Source of the DNA: Micromonospora sp. M71_S20 | GTDB lineage: Bacteria; Actinomycetota; Actinomycetes; Mycobacteriales; Micromonosporaceae | Length of the DNA stretch: 64,000 bases | Direction of reading: 5' to 3' | NCBI RefSeq assembly: GCF_003664255.1 | Contig: NZ_RCCV01000001.1 | Span: forward strand, 124,001 to 188,000 | In this document: positions 53,272 through 62,289 of the stretch, one piece after another | How the letters are laid out: each line of letters begins with the position of its first letter | Numbering within the stretch: position 1 is the stretch's first letter | Notes under the pieces: model-generated | The model's input: the letters and a program-made list of their open reading frames with translations, nothing else | The model's database searches: none | What the model was told of the DNA's origin: nothing | Made by a program: the position numbers and the translations under genes

Positions 53272-54255
53272 ATGCAGCAGCGCACCTTCCCCCGGCTGGG
53301 GCGGCGCGTCGGGGTGATCGGGCTGGGCGCCTGGCAGCTCGGCGCGGACTGGGGCACGGTCAGCGAGGCCGACGCCACCGCCGTACTGACCGCCGCCGTC
53401 GAGTCGGGGGTCACCTTCCTCGACACGGCGGACGTCTACGGCGACGGGCGCAGCGAGCAGCTCGTCGGGCGGTTCCTGCGCCGCCGGCCCGACGCCACGC
53501 TGACGGTCGCCACCAAGATGGGCCGCCGCGTCGCGCAGACGCCCGAGGCGTACACCCTGGCGCACTTCCGCGAGTGGACCGACCGGTCCCGGCGCAACCT
53601 CGGCACGGACACCCTCGACCTGGTGCAGCTGCACTGCCCGCCCACCGCCGTCTTCGCCGACGACGCCGTCTTCGACGCGCTGGACACCCTTGTCGCCGAG
53701 GAACGCGTCGCCGGCTACGGGGTGAGCGTGGAGACCTGCGACCAGGCGCTCACCGCCATCGCCCGGCCGGGGGTGGCCAGCGTCCAGATCATCCTCAACG
53801 CGCTGCGGCACAAGCCCCTCGACCGGGTGCTCCCGGCCGCTGCCGCCGCCGGGGTCGGCATCATCGCCCGCGTCCCGCTGGCCAGCGGGCTGCTCTCCGG
53901 CCGGTACGACGAGCACACCACCTTCGCCGCCGACGACCACCGCAGCTACAACCGGCACGGCGAGGCGTTCGACGTAGGCGAGACCTTCTCCGGTGTCGAC
54001 TTCGCGCTGGGCCTGGCCGCCGTACGCCGGTTGGCGCCGCTGGTCGGCGACGGACGCACGATGGCCCAGTTCGCGCTGCGCTGGGTCGTCGACCAGCCCG
54101 GCGTCACCGTGGTCATCCCGGGCGCCCGCGACGCCGCCCAGGCCCGGGGCAACGCCGCCGTGGCCGACCAGGCGCCGCTCTCCGCACGGGAGCTGGCGGC
54201 GGTGGCGGAGGTCTACGACGAGCTGGTCCGGCCGCGGGTGCACGACCGGTGGTGA
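53272..54255 (+). CDS. Aldo/keto reductase
   Basis: The 327-residue enzyme has the AKR barrel: FLDTADVYGDG (Asp, Tyr), VATKMGRR (Lys), LVQLHCPP (His) and the cofactor segment IPGARDAAQARGN. It is closest to the actinobacterial AKR group with an N-terminal RTFPRLGRRVGVIGLGAWQLG. It is divergent from tam. A small membrane-protein gene follows. Confidence 0.9.
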   Translation: MQQRTFPRLGRRVGVIGLGAWQLGADWGTVSEADATAVLTAAVESGVTFLDTADVYGDGRSEQLVGRFLRRRPDATLTVATKMGRRVAQTPEAYTLAHFREWTDRSRRNLGTDTLDLVQLHCPPTAVFADDAVFDALDTLVAEERVAGYGVSVETCDQALTAIARPGVASVQIILNALRHKPLDRVLPAAAAAGVGIIARVPLASGLLSGRYDEHTTFAADDHRSYNRHGEAFDVGETFSGVDFALGLAAVRRLAPLVGDGRTMAQFALRWVVDQPGVTVVIPGARDAAQARGNAAVADQAPLSARELAAVAEVYDELVRPRVHDRW

Positions 54256-54295
54256 GTCGGGTGGCCGCGACGGGGATCGACGGAGGGAAGACGCG

Positions 54296-54490
54296 ATGAA
54301 GGGCTGGCTGCCGCTCACCCTCGGCCTGCTCGCCGTGGTCGGCGGTGCGGTGTGGACGGTGCAGGGCCTCGGCTACGTCGAGGGCAGCGTGATGACCGAC
54401 CAGCGGATCTGGGCCGTGCTGGGGCCCCTCGTCGTCCTGGCCGGGCTGGTCGCGCTCTGGTTCGGGCTGCGCGTCCGCAAGCGCCGCTGA
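54296..54490 (+). CDS. Small two-helix membrane protein
   Basis: The 64-residue product MKGWLPLTLGLLAVVGGAVWTVQGLGYVEG... has two hydrophobic helices (about 5-27 and 38-58) and a basic C-terminus (RVRKRR) that should face the cytoplasm. GGAGGG lies eight bases upstream of ATG 54296. Similar small proteins occur widely in actinobacteria, without known function. It follows the aldo/keto reductase gene by 40 bases and ends at a terminator. Confidence 0.75.
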   Translation: MKGWLPLTLGLLAVVGGAVWTVQGLGYVEGSVMTDQRIWAVLGPLVVLAGLVALWFGLRVRKRR

Positions 54491-54581
54491 GCGCCGCCGG
54501 CGGGCCCCTGCCTCTCGCCGCCCCGGCAGCCCGCAGCCCGGTTCCACGTGCGGCCACGGCGGCCGGCGTCGTGAGCGCGGA

Positions 54582-54613
54582 AAGCCCCGCATCCCGGTCG
54601 GGATACGGGGCTT
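54582..54613. terminator. Bidirectional terminator
   Basis: AAGCCCCGCATCCC (54582-54595) pairs with GGGATACGGGGCTT (54600-54613), 14 bp with one mismatch and a tetraloop, between the small membrane gene and cspA (convergent). Confidence 0.75.
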
Positions 54614-54669
54614 CGCTGTGATCCGGGCGCCGGATCACCCACTGGCCGGCGGCTGCCGACCGGCACTGC

Positions 54670-54873
54670 TCAGATGGGGCGGACCTGCTCGGCCTGCGGA
54701 CCCTTCTGACCCTGGGCGATCTCGAACTCCACCCGCTGGTTCTCCTCCAGCGTGCGGTAGCCGCTGGTCTGGATGGCCGAGAAGTGGACGAACACGTCAG
54801 CACCCCCGCCGTCGACGGTGATGAAGCCGAAGCCCTTGTCTGCGTTGAACCACTTCACGGTTCCCTGCGCCAT
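54670..54873 (-). CDS. cspA: Cold shock protein
   Basis: The 67-residue single-domain cold shock protein binds single-stranded RNA and DNA as a chaperone. RNP1 (KGFGFITV) and RNP2 (VFVHFSAI) are intact. The Shine-Dalgarno AGAAGGAGAT, six bases before ATG 54873, is unusually strong for this window, fitting the high expression of such genes. A 290-base non-coding region lies upstream, where a long cold-shock leader would be expected. Confidence 0.96.
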   Translation of the reverse strand: MAQGTVKWFNADKGFGFITVDGGGADVFVHFSAIQTSGYRTLEENQRVEFEIAQGQKGPQAEQVRPI

Positions 54874-55113
54874 GTGTATCTCCTTCTAAAACTGGCGGCC
54901 GAGCACGCCGTGCGGCCGATTGGCCGTTTTCGAGCAGCGGTGCCTGAGGCGGCCCCCACGAAGGAGACTTCACTCAACCCACGCCATCTCTCAACAGCGT
55001 GGAACAGCAAACCACGTAGCGAAAACTCTGCACAGCCTACCGGACGAAATTCTTCGACATGTGACCTGACGGATGCCGAAGATCCGCTGGGTGGGCCCTT
55101 GCACGCGCGCGAA

Positions 55114-55150
55114 AAGGCCCCCGCGCCGTCGTGCCGATGCGGGGGCCCTT
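55114..55150 (-). terminator. Terminator of the DUF4235 operon
   Basis: AAGGCCCCCGC (55114-55124) pairs with GCGGGGGCCCTT (55139-55150), with one bulged base, just after the stop codon at 55164. Confidence 0.65.
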
Positions 55151-55163
55151 CGGCATTGTCCGG

Positions 55164-55436
55164 TCAGTCCGGCCAGCTTCCGGTGAACCGGCGTACGCCC
55201 ACCGCGCCACCCCGGTCGACGGCGGCCCGGACGACCGCGAAGATGGCGCCCTGCAACGCCGCCGCCGCCAGGATCTCGCCCCAGCCGCGGTCCTCGTCGG
55301 TGGCGCTGGGCGCCTCGCCGTCGCCCGCCGTCATCTTCCACACCTGCCGGAAGATCGCGCCCGCGACCGTACCGGCGGCGATGCCCATCAGCACACCGAC
55401 CGGCTTGTACGCGGCCTTTCCGATGCCCCTGCTCAC
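55164..55436 (-). CDS. DUF4235 small membrane protein
   Basis: The 90-residue product has two hydrophobic segments (about 10-33 and 55-72) and the family block AAGTVAGAIFRQVWKMTAGD. It is the last gene of a three-gene operon with a DUF3618 and a Holin-X protein; this trio recurs in actinobacteria and probably acts at the cell envelope, mechanism unknown. It overlaps the preceding gene by four bases. Confidence 0.82.
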   Translation of the reverse strand: MSRGIGKAAYKPVGVLMGIAAGTVAGAIFRQVWKMTAGDGEAPSATDEDRGWGEILAAAALQGAIFAVVRAAVDRGGAVGVRRFTGSWPD

Positions 55437-55783
55437 CGCTGCCTCCCCCGGACGATCACCAACACGATCACGGCCGCCACCGCCCCGGCCGCGAGGGCGA
55501 CGAACGGCGTCGGGTTACGCCGTACGACGGCACCCTTCTCCTGCGCCTGCCCCCGCGCGAGCTGCGCCTTCTGCGCCGCCTGCCCGCGCACCCGGGCCAC
55601 GGTCTGCGCCGTCTGGTCCCGCACCCGCTCCTTCGCCTGGTCGGCGGAGGACCTCAGCCGCGCCTTGACGTCGGCCTTGGCCGCCAGCGCCTCCATCGTC
55701 TCGCCCAGCTCGACCCGGGTCCGCCGGATCTCCTCCCGCAGCGCCTCGGTGTCGCCGCTGCCCCGGCCGTTGCCCGTCGTCAT
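55433..55783 (-). CDS. DUF3618 membrane protein
   Basis: The 116-residue protein has an N-terminal DUF3618 helix (TEALREEIRRTRVELGETMEALAAKADVKAR), a long amphipathic helical stretch with Gln/Arg/Ala, and a C-terminal membrane helix (PFVALAAGAVAAVIVLVIV). It overlaps both neighbours by four bases, so the three proteins are made in step. Confidence 0.85.
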   Translation of the reverse strand: MTTGNGRGSGDTEALREEIRRTRVELGETMEALAAKADVKARLRSSADQAKERVRDQTAQTVARVRGQAAQKAQLARGQAQEKGAVVRRNPTPFVALAAGAVAAVIVLVIVRGRQR

Positions 55784-56214
55784 GCCCGTCCCCTGTCCTT
55801 CACGGCGGCGGCGACCGTGTCCACGTCCGCCCGGACGCTACGGACCGCGGCCTCCGGCACCGGCGGGACCGCCTGGCTGACCTGCTTCTTGCCCACCAGG
55901 GCCAGGACGCCGGCCATCGCGAAGAGCACCACCGCGACGATCAGGGCCGCCGCCCAGGCCGGAAGCACCAGGTCGAGCAGCAGGATCGCGGTGGCGACCA
56001 GGGCACCGAGGCCGTAGAGCGCCAGCGCCCCGCCACCGCCGAAGAGACCGATGCCGATACCGGCGTGCTTGCCCTTCTGGGTCAGCTCCGCCCGGGCCAG
56101 GGCCAGTTCGTCCCGGACCAGGCGGGAGACCTGCTCCGTGGCCCGCTGCACCAGCTCGGCGGTGGACGGCTCGCTCCCGGTACGGGATGTGCGGGCGTTC
56201 GCCACGTCAGCCAT
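55780..56214 (-). CDS. Actinobacterial Holin-X / phage holin-like membrane protein
   Basis: The 144-residue product has an N-terminal amphipathic helix (VQRATEQVSRLVRDELALARAELTQKGKHAG), two membrane helices (about 50-75 and 80-105) and a helical tail. It belongs to the putative Holin-X superfamily, but the operon context argues against a lytic phage function. It is the first gene of the operon. Confidence 0.83.
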   Translation of the reverse strand: MADVANARTSRTGSEPSTAELVQRATEQVSRLVRDELALARAELTQKGKHAGIGIGLFGGGGALALYGLGALVATAILLLDLVLPAWAAALIVAVVLFAMAGVLALVGKKQVSQAVPPVPEAAVRSVRADVDTVAAAVKDRGRA

Positions 56215-56558
56215 GCTGTCCTCCTTTCATCATCACCGCGCTGTATGCCCGGAGTCGCCGCCCGCCAATCCTTCGCCCCGGCGGTCGGTGGGCCCGGACC
56301 GCCGCGTCCCGAGCCGCCGCACGGCGCGGAAGAAGATGCAGAAGCGTCGCGCAGCGGTTCCCGCCACACGCCCGGTCAAACTTCCCGAGCCAGCGCACTT
56401 CGCCCGACCACCCCACGAGGCACCACCCCGCCCACACCCTCCAACGCCCCCGCCCCCCACAGGTCACGACCCACCCCGGAAGGTGGGGACGGGGGAGCCC
56501 TCCGGCGGGCGGGCGGCCGGAGGGCTCCAGGGGCGGGGCGGGTAGGGGGCCGGGTGGG

Positions 56559-57755
56559 TCAGCGGCGGGCTTCGGCGGGCTCGTCGGGGCCGATGAAGGC
56601 CTCGCTGCGGGCGTCGCCGTCGTCGCTGCCGCCGAAGACCCGGGCGTCGTCGGGCAGCTCGGCGTCGGTGCGGCGACGCACGGGCCGGCGGGGTCGTACC
56701 CACTGCCACGCCAGGTTGCTCTCCGCGTCCCCGATCTCGGTACGCATCCGGGGCATGGCCGTCGGCCGGTGGTCCCGGATCCAGGCGACCAGTTGCTCGC
56801 GCACCAGGCAGCGCAGGTCCCACAGGCTGCCGGCGTCGGCGGCGCTCACCAGGGCGCGCACCTTCACCGTCCCGCCGGTCGCGTCGGTCACCTGGAGTAC
56901 GCAGACCCGGCCGTCCCACAGGTCGGTGCCCTCGACAAGCCGGCGCAGCTCCTCCCGCATGGCCTGCACCGGGATCGCCCAGTCGACGTCGAACTCGGCG
57001 GTGCCCAGCACCGCCGCCTCGGTCCGGGTCCAGTTCTGGAACGGCTTGCTGGTGAAGTACGAGGTCGGCAGGATCAGCCGCCGGTCGTCCCAGATCTGCA
57101 CGACCACGTAGCTGAGCGTCAACTCCTCGATGCGGCCCCACTCTCCCTCGACCACCACGACGTCGTCGAGCCGGACCGCGTCGCTGAAGGCGAGCTGGAG
57201 ACCCGCGAAGACGTTGCCCAGCAGGCTCTGCGCGGCCAGCGCGGCGACCACACCGACCACACCGGCACTGGTCAGCACGCCGGCGCCGATGCCGCGTACG
57301 GCCGGGAAGGTCATCAGCATCACGCCGACCGCCAGCACGACGATCACCGCGATCGTCAGCCGGCGCAGCATGACCACCTGGGTCCGCACCCGCCGCGCGT
57401 GCCGGTTGTCCGGCACGTCCACCCGGAACCGGGCCAGTGCGGTGTCCTCCGCCACGACGAGCAGCGAGGCGACCAGCCAGGCGACGCTGGCGATCACGCC
57501 CAGCACCAGCAGGTGCAGCAGCACCTGCCGCCACTGGTCGCCGACCGCGTAGCCGGTGCTGAACCGCACGGCGAACTGGACGGCGACGACGGTGGCGGCG
57601 ACCTGGATCGACCGGTGCGCGTGGTCGGTGAGCTCGGTCAACAGCAGCGAACGCCGGCCGACCCGCCGGATCACGCGGTGCGCGACCTCGACCGCGAACA
57701 GGGCGATCGCCGCCGCAGCGAGCGCGGCGACGATCGTCCCGAGGTAGCTCTGCAC
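56559..57755 (-). CDS. MscS family mechanosensitive channel
   Basis: The 398-residue channel has four predicted membrane helices, the pore-lining segment near 150-175 (GAGVLTSAGVVGVVAALAAQSLLGNVFAGLQLAF), the MscS beta-domain (VRLDDVVVVEGEWGRIEELTLSYVVVQIWDDRRLILPTSYF) and a C-terminal alpha/beta domain. It releases osmolytes on hypo-osmotic shock. AGGAGG at 57765-57770 lies nine bases before GTG 57755. The C-terminal acidic tail is low complexity. Confidence 0.92.
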   Translation of the reverse strand: MQSYLGTIVAALAAAAIALFAVEVAHRVIRRVGRRSLLLTELTDHAHRSIQVAATVVAVQFAVRFSTGYAVGDQWRQVLLHLLVLGVIASVAWLVASLLVVAEDTALARFRVDVPDNRHARRVRTQVVMLRRLTIAVIVVLAVGVMLMTFPAVRGIGAGVLTSAGVVGVVAALAAQSLLGNVFAGLQLAFSDAVRLDDVVVVEGEWGRIEELTLSYVVVQIWDDRRLILPTSYFTSKPFQNWTRTEAAVLGTAEFDVDWAIPVQAMREELRRLVEGTDLWDGRVCVLQVTDATGGTVKVRALVSAADAGSLWDLRCLVREQLVAWIRDHRPTAMPRMRTEIGDAESNLAWQWVRPRRPVRRRTDAELPDDARVFGGSDDGDARSEAFIGPDEPAEARR

Positions 57756-57837
57756 GGGTTCTTTCCTCCTCCTTGCGCCGGGCACGCGCTTCGGGCAAAG
57801 GCCCAATAATGCCCGGCGACGCCGGAATCGACCAGGC

Positions 57838-58659
57838 TCAGACCTTCCGATACCGGGACTGGAGGAAGCAGAAGACGCCGAAGGCGGCGATACCGAGCGC
57901 CACCAGGGTGAGCAGGATCTGGCCGTACGCCTGGTCGCGCAGCGTGCGCAGTGCCGCGTCCAGACCACGGGCCTTCTCCGGGTCGTAGTTGACGGCGGCC
58001 AGGATGATCAGCAGGCCGGAGATGCCGTACGCGACGCCCTTGGAGATGTAGCCGGCCATGCCCAGCCGGCGGGTGAGCTGGCGCGTCTTCGCGTTCATCT
58101 CACCGGTCTTGAGGTGCTTCTCGAAACGCTTGATCAGGCCGTAGATCACCAGGCCGACGCCGATCGCGGCGAGCACGAGCCCGGCCAGGCCGACCAGCCA
58201 GCGGCCACCGGAGGACTCCATGGCCTTGCCGGTCAGCGCCTCCTGCTGGTCGGCGCTGTTGGAGCCGGCGTCCTTGAAGACCTTGAAGGCCGTCCAGGCG
58301 AAGTAGAGGTAGACGACGGTCCGCCCCGCCGAGGCGAGCCGCTCCCAGACCCGCTCCTTGCCGCGCTCGGCGCGGTGCCCGACGGCCGCCTCCAGCGCCT
58401 GCCAGATCGCCATGGCGAGCAGGCCGACCGCGATCGTGACGACGAGGAACTTGCCCAGCGGCTGGGCGGCGATGGTGCGCAGCGCGCCGGACTGGTCGCC
58501 GTCGTCGCCGGCCTTGCCGAACGCGATCTGCAACGCCAGCCAGGCGAACAGGAGGTGCACGATGCCGTAGCCGATGAAACCGACTCTGGCCAACAGTTCG
58601 AGCCACCTGCTGTTCGCCGTGCGGGAGGCGGTGGCTTCGGCGTTCCGGGTGAGTGACAT
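57838..58659 (-). CDS. DUF1206 membrane protein
   Basis: The 273-residue protein has six membrane helices arranged as three similar helical pairs, each containing an AR(V/A)G(F/Y)-x-(G/S)-like start (LARVGFIGYGIVHLLFAWLAL; ...; LGMAGYISKGVAYGISGLLIIL). This is the DUF1206 repeat. Function unknown. ATG 58659 (MSLTRNAEA) is preferred; the frame extends to 58692. Confidence 0.85.
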   Translation of the reverse strand: MSLTRNAEATASRTANSRWLELLARVGFIGYGIVHLLFAWLALQIAFGKAGDDGDQSGALRTIAAQPLGKFLVVTIAVGLLAMAIWQALEAAVGHRAERGKERVWERLASAGRTVVYLYFAWTAFKVFKDAGSNSADQQEALTGKAMESSGGRWLVGLAGLVLAAIGVGLVIYGLIKRFEKHLKTGEMNAKTRQLTRRLGMAGYISKGVAYGISGLLIILAAVNYDPEKARGLDAALRTLRDQAYGQILLTLVALGIAAFGVFCFLQSRYRKV

Positions 58660-58719
58660 GGCGCCACAATCACCGAATACGAAGATTTCCAAACGTCAGC
58701 CACCGCCGCCCCGGTCGGG

Positions 58720-59085
58720 TCAGTTGCCCGGGTTCCTCGACACCCGGATCTTGACCTCCTGGTCGGTGACGCTGTCCAGCGTCACGGCGAAGCCGCCGAC
58801 CTCGGTGGCCTGCTGGCCGGTCGTCAGCGACAGCTGCTCACCGGCGACCTCGACGGTCACCTGGTCGCCCTGCGCGCCGATCAGCTTGGCCTCCACGCCG
58901 AGGATGGTGGCGCTGGCGTCCACGCCCCGGTCGAAGGTGACGGTGCAGGCGTCCAGACCGCAGTCGGTGCTGGCGCCCTCGGAGCTGCAGCCGGCGAGCA
59001 CGGCGACGCCGAGCGCCAGGCCGGCCAACAGGCCGGCGGCCCGGCGGGTGGGGGTCAGCGGGGAGTCAACACGTCGGTTCGTCAC
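58720..59085 (-). CDS. Small lipoprotein
   Basis: The 121-residue product has a signal sequence with lipobox VLAGC (Cys near 36) and a mature beta-rich domain with CGLDAC, perhaps a disulfide, and VTFDRGVDASATILGVEAKLIGAQGDQVTVEVAGEQLSL. I do not recognise the family. It is monocistronic and divergent from the SufS-like gene. Confidence 0.7.
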   Translation of the reverse strand: MTNRRVDSPLTPTRRAAGLLAGLALGVAVLAGCSSEGASTDCGLDACTVTFDRGVDASATILGVEAKLIGAQGDQVTVEVAGEQLSLTTGQQATEVGGFAVTLDSVTDQEVKIRVSRNPGN

Positions 59086-59175
59086 CCCGCCAAGGGTACG
59101 AGACGTCGGCCACTGCGGCAGCGCGTGATCATCCGCCCAGGTGGGGCGCCCGCGGCAGGGGTTAGGGTCCCGGGC

Positions 59176-60402
59176 ATGCCGTTCGACATCGCCCGCACCC
59201 GGGCCGCCTACCCCGCCCTCGCCGAGGGCTTCGTCCACCTCGACGGCGCCGGGGGCACCCAGACCGCCGGCCCGGTCGTTGACGCGGTCGCCGCCGCCAT
59301 GCGCGCGGCGGTGGGCAACCGCAGTGCCGCCTTCGCGCCCGGCCGGCGCTCGCTGGAGATGGTGGCCGCCGCCCGCTCGGCCGTGGCCGACCTGCTCGGC
59401 GCCGAACCCGACGGGGTGGTGCTGGGGCCGAGCGCCACCACGCTGACGTACACCCTGGCCCGGACCCTGGGGGCGCGGTGGCGGCCCGGCGACGAGGTCG
59501 TGGTCTCCCGGCTCGACCACGACGCGAACGTGCGCCCCTGGGTGCAGGCCGCCGAGGCGGCCGGCGCGACGGTGCGCTGGGCCGAGTTCGACCGGGACAC
59601 CGCGGAGCTGCCGGCGGCCCGCTACGCGGAGCTGGTCGGCGAGCGGACCCGGCTGGTCGCGGTGACCGCGGGCAGCAACGCGACCGGCACCGTCCCGGAC
59701 GTGGCGGCGATCGCCACGACCGCGCACGCCGCCGGGGCGCTGGTCTGCGTCGACGGGGTGCACTCGGTGCCGCACGGGCCCACCGACGTCGCCGCGCTGG
59801 GCGCCGACTTCCTGGTCACCAGCGCGTACAAGTGGTCGGGGCCGCACCTGGCCGCGATGGTGGCCGCCCCGGCGACGTGGGAGCGGCTGCGACCGGCGAA
59901 GCTGCTGCCGTCCTCCGACGCGGTGCCGGACCGCTTCGAGTACGGCACCCCGAGCTTCCCCCTGCTGGCCGGCGTGGCCGCCGCCGTGGACCACCTGGCC
60001 GGGCTGGACCCGACGGCCGCCGGGAGCCGGCGCGAGCGGCTGACCGCCGGGCTGAGCGCCGCGCGGGCGTACGAGGAGTCGCTGCTTCAGCGGCTGCTCG
60101 CCGGGCTGGCCGCGCTGCCCGGGGTCACCGTGCTCGGCTCCCCCGCCCGGCGCTGCCCGACGGTGTCCTTCCGGGTGGACGGGCTCTCCCCGCAGCGCAC
60201 CCAGGAGGAGCTGGGCGCGGCCGGCCTCTGCCTCTCCGCCGGCGACTACTACGCGTACGAGTACTTCCAGGCGATGGGGCTGCGGGACAGCGGCGGGGCG
60301 GTTCGCGCCAGCCTCTACCACTACAACACCGTCGACGAGGTGGACCGGTTGCTCGGCGAACTGGACCGCCTCGCCGGTCGCGGGGGCAGAATGGCCGGGT
60401 GA
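59176..60402 (+). CDS. Cysteine desulfurase-like class V aminotransferase
   Basis: This 408-residue PLP enzyme belongs to the SufS-like group of unknown specificity often annotated as VC1184-type cysteine desulfurases. It shows GPSATTLTYTLARTLG, the pyridine-binding Asp in LVCVDGVHSVPHG, and the lysine in TSAYKWSGPHL. TAGGGT at 59163-59168 ends seven bases before ATG 59176, so it is likely leaderless. It overlaps the GNAT gene. A role in Fe-S cluster or thiolation metabolism is only inferred. Confidence 0.83.
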   Translation: MPFDIARTRAAYPALAEGFVHLDGAGGTQTAGPVVDAVAAAMRAAVGNRSAAFAPGRRSLEMVAAARSAVADLLGAEPDGVVLGPSATTLTYTLARTLGARWRPGDEVVVSRLDHDANVRPWVQAAEAAGATVRWAEFDRDTAELPAARYAELVGERTRLVAVTAGSNATGTVPDVAAIATTAHAAGALVCVDGVHSVPHGPTDVAALGADFLVTSAYKWSGPHLAAMVAAPATWERLRPAKLLPSSDAVPDRFEYGTPSFPLLAGVAAAVDHLAGLDPTAAGSRRERLTAGLSAARAYEESLLQRLLAGLAALPGVTVLGSPARRCPTVSFRVDGLSPQRTQEELGAAGLCLSAGDYYAYEYFQAMGLRDSGGAVRASLYHYNTVDEVDRLLGELDRLAGRGGRMAG

Positions 60403-60686
60403 GCACCCTGGTCGAGGACAATCCCGCCAAGCACCGGTTCGAAATCCTGGTCGACGACGCGCTGGCCGGGTTCACCGCGTACCTGCCGCGCGGCGAGGTG
60501 CTGGTCTTCACCCACACCGAGGTCGACCCGAGGTTCCAGAACATGGGCGTGGGCGCGGCGCTGGTCCGGGGCACCCTCGACCAGCTCCGCGAGCGCGGCA
60601 CGACGCTGGTGCCGCGCTGCCCGTTCGTGGCGGCCTTCATCGGCCGCCACCCCGAGTACGCCGACCTGGTCACCCCCGAGGCGTGA
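60399..60686 (+). CDS. YjdJ-like GNAT N-acetyltransferase
   Basis: The 95-residue product is a minimal GNAT acetyltransferase: VFTHTEVDPRFQNMGVGAALVRGTLDQLRERG is the acetyl-CoA binding helix-turn, and PFVAAFIGRHPEYADLV the C-terminal segment. GTG 60399 overlaps the stop of the SufS-like gene (GTGA), so they are coupled. Substrate unknown. Confidence 0.85.
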   Translation: MSTLVEDNPAKHRFEILVDDALAGFTAYLPRGEVLVFTHTEVDPRFQNMGVGAALVRGTLDQLRERGTTLVPRCPFVAAFIGRHPEYADLVTPEA

Positions 60687-60690
60687 CCCG

Positions 60691-62187
60691 TCAGCGGCCC
60701 GTCAGCAGCCCGACGGCGGCGTGGGCGGCGGCCCGGGTGGCGCCGTGGGTGGCGACGTGGACCGCGCCGGTGACCAGCTCGGGCACGCCCAGCTCGACCA
60801 CCACCGCGTCCGGGCGGGCAGCCAGCGCACGGCCCACCGACGCCCGCATCCAGTCGTGCCGGTGCAGGTCGCGCACCACCAGCACCAGGCACCGGCCGGC
60901 CGCCCCGGCGGTCGGGTCGGCGGGCACGTCGGCCTCGGCGTAGCGGACGGTGGTGGTGCCGGCGAGCTGGTCGGCCAGGGGGGCGGCGAGCCCCCACGGG
61001 GTCTCCGGACCGATCGCGATGTTGCGCGGCGGCTCGAACTCGACCACGTGGGCGGGACCGGCCAGCGGCAGCGCGCCGACGCCGGCGGGCGCGGTGGTGA
61101 CCCGCAGCGCCCGGCGGGCGGCGGCCAGCCCGACGGCCGAGCCGGCGGCGGTCGGGCGGGGCCGGTGCGGCCGGTCGGCGCGGGCGGCCACGGTCCAGGC
61201 GGCGAGCTGCCCCACCCGCTTGGCCGCCTCGGCGAGGCGTTCCTCGGGCAGGTCGCCGGCGACGACCGCGGCGACGATGGCGTCGCGCAGCAGCCGGGCC
61301 GATCCCTCGTCGGCGCGCTCCCCGCCGACGCAGATCGCGTCGGCGCCGGCGGCGAGGGCACGCACCGCCGCGCCCGCGAAGCCGTACCGGTCGGTGACCG
61401 CCCGCATCTCCACCGCGTCGGTGACCACGACGCCGGAGAAGCCCAGCTCGTCGCGGAGCAGCCCGCCCAGGATCCGGCCGCTGAGGGTGGCCGGCAGTTC
61501 CGGGTCCAGCGCCGGCACCAGCAGGTGGCCGGTCATCACCGCCTGCACCCCGGCGGCCACCGCGGCCCGGAACGGGGCCAGCTCCACTGCGTCGAGGCGG
61601 GGACGGTCGGCGGCGATCCGGGGCAGGTCGTGGTGCGAGTCGACCTGGGTGTCGCCGTGCCCGGGGAAGTGCTTGGCGCAGGCGGCGACCCCGCCCGCTT
61701 GGAGGCCGCGCACCCAGGCGGCGGTGTGCCGGGCGACCAGCGCCGGCTCGGCGCCGAAGGCGCGTACGCCGATCACCGGGTTGCCCGGGTTGGAGTTGAC
61801 GTCGGCGTCGGGGGCGTAGTTGAGGGTGATCCCCAGCACGGCGAGGTCGGCCCCCAGGTCGCGGGCGACCTCCTCGGTGAGCGCCGGGTCGTCCACGGCG
61901 CCGAGGGCGAAGTTGCCGGGCCGGGAGCTGCCCCGGGCGGACTCGATGCGGGTCACGTCGCCGGCCTCCTCGTCGATGGCGACGACGACGTCGGGGCGCT
62001 CGGCGCGCAGGGTGGCGGTGAGGGCGGCCACCTGCTCCGGGTGGACCACGTTGCGGGCGAAGAGCACCACGGAGCCGAGGCCCTCGCCGAGCCAGCGGCA
62101 GATCCAGGGTGGCGGCGTGGTGCCGACGAATCCCGGTTGCAGGACGGCGGCGGCCAGGGCCGTCAGGCTCCCGGCGGGGGCGCTCAC
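60691..62187 (-). CDS. GH3 beta-N-acetylhexosaminidase (NagZ-like)
   Basis: This 498-residue glycoside hydrolase family 3 enzyme removes terminal GlcNAc, probably in peptidoglycan or chitin recycling. The KHFPGHGDTQVDSHHDLP motif, with the catalytic His/Asp dyad of NagZ-type enzymes, and the nucleophile Asp in VVTDAVEM are visible. There is no signal peptide. A C-terminal domain of 150 residues follows. GTG 62187 begins it; the longer upstream frame to 62409 covers the promoter region. Confidence 0.9.
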   Translation of the reverse strand: MSAPAGSLTALAAAVLQPGFVGTTPPPWICRWLGEGLGSVVLFARNVVHPEQVAALTATLRAERPDVVVAIDEEAGDVTRIESARGSSRPGNFALGAVDDPALTEEVARDLGADLAVLGITLNYAPDADVNSNPGNPVIGVRAFGAEPALVARHTAAWVRGLQAGGVAACAKHFPGHGDTQVDSHHDLPRIAADRPRLDAVELAPFRAAVAAGVQAVMTGHLLVPALDPELPATLSGRILGGLLRDELGFSGVVVTDAVEMRAVTDRYGFAGAAVRALAAGADAICVGGERADEGSARLLRDAIVAAVVAGDLPEERLAEAAKRVGQLAAWTVAARADRPHRPRPTAAGSAVGLAAARRALRVTTAPAGVGALPLAGPAHVVEFEPPRNIAIGPETPWGLAAPLADQLAGTTTVRYAEADVPADPTAGAAGRCLVLVVRDLHRHDWMRASVGRALAARPDAVVVELGVPELVTGAVHVATHGATRAAAHAAVGLLTGR

Positions 62188-62289
62188 GCCGGCCCGCCCG
62201 CGTGGTGGCTGATGTGTCGCTCGCTCATGCGGTCGTCGTACCCCCGTCTTCTCCGCGCCCGGCGGCCCGCCACCGGCGGCGGTGCTGAC

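Noticed and set aside
53954..53968. LexA box in front of the M15 peptidase (AGTTC-TTGAC-GAACT lies at 43954-43968)
   Set aside because: The half-sites are in the opposite order to a LexA box (GTTC...GAAC rather than GAAC...GTTC), so it is only a small dyad. The site is at 43954-43968.
51367..54318. A 983-codon frame that would fuse adenosine deaminase to upstream sequence
   Set aside because: The upstream two thirds are antisense or out-of-frame readings of the tam and aldo/keto reductase genes; the deaminase has its own coupled GTG start.
55780..56214. Holin gene as a sign of a prophage
   Set aside because: The Holin-X family occurs as a chromosomal operon with DUF3618 and DUF4235 genes in actinobacteria, and no phage genes are near.
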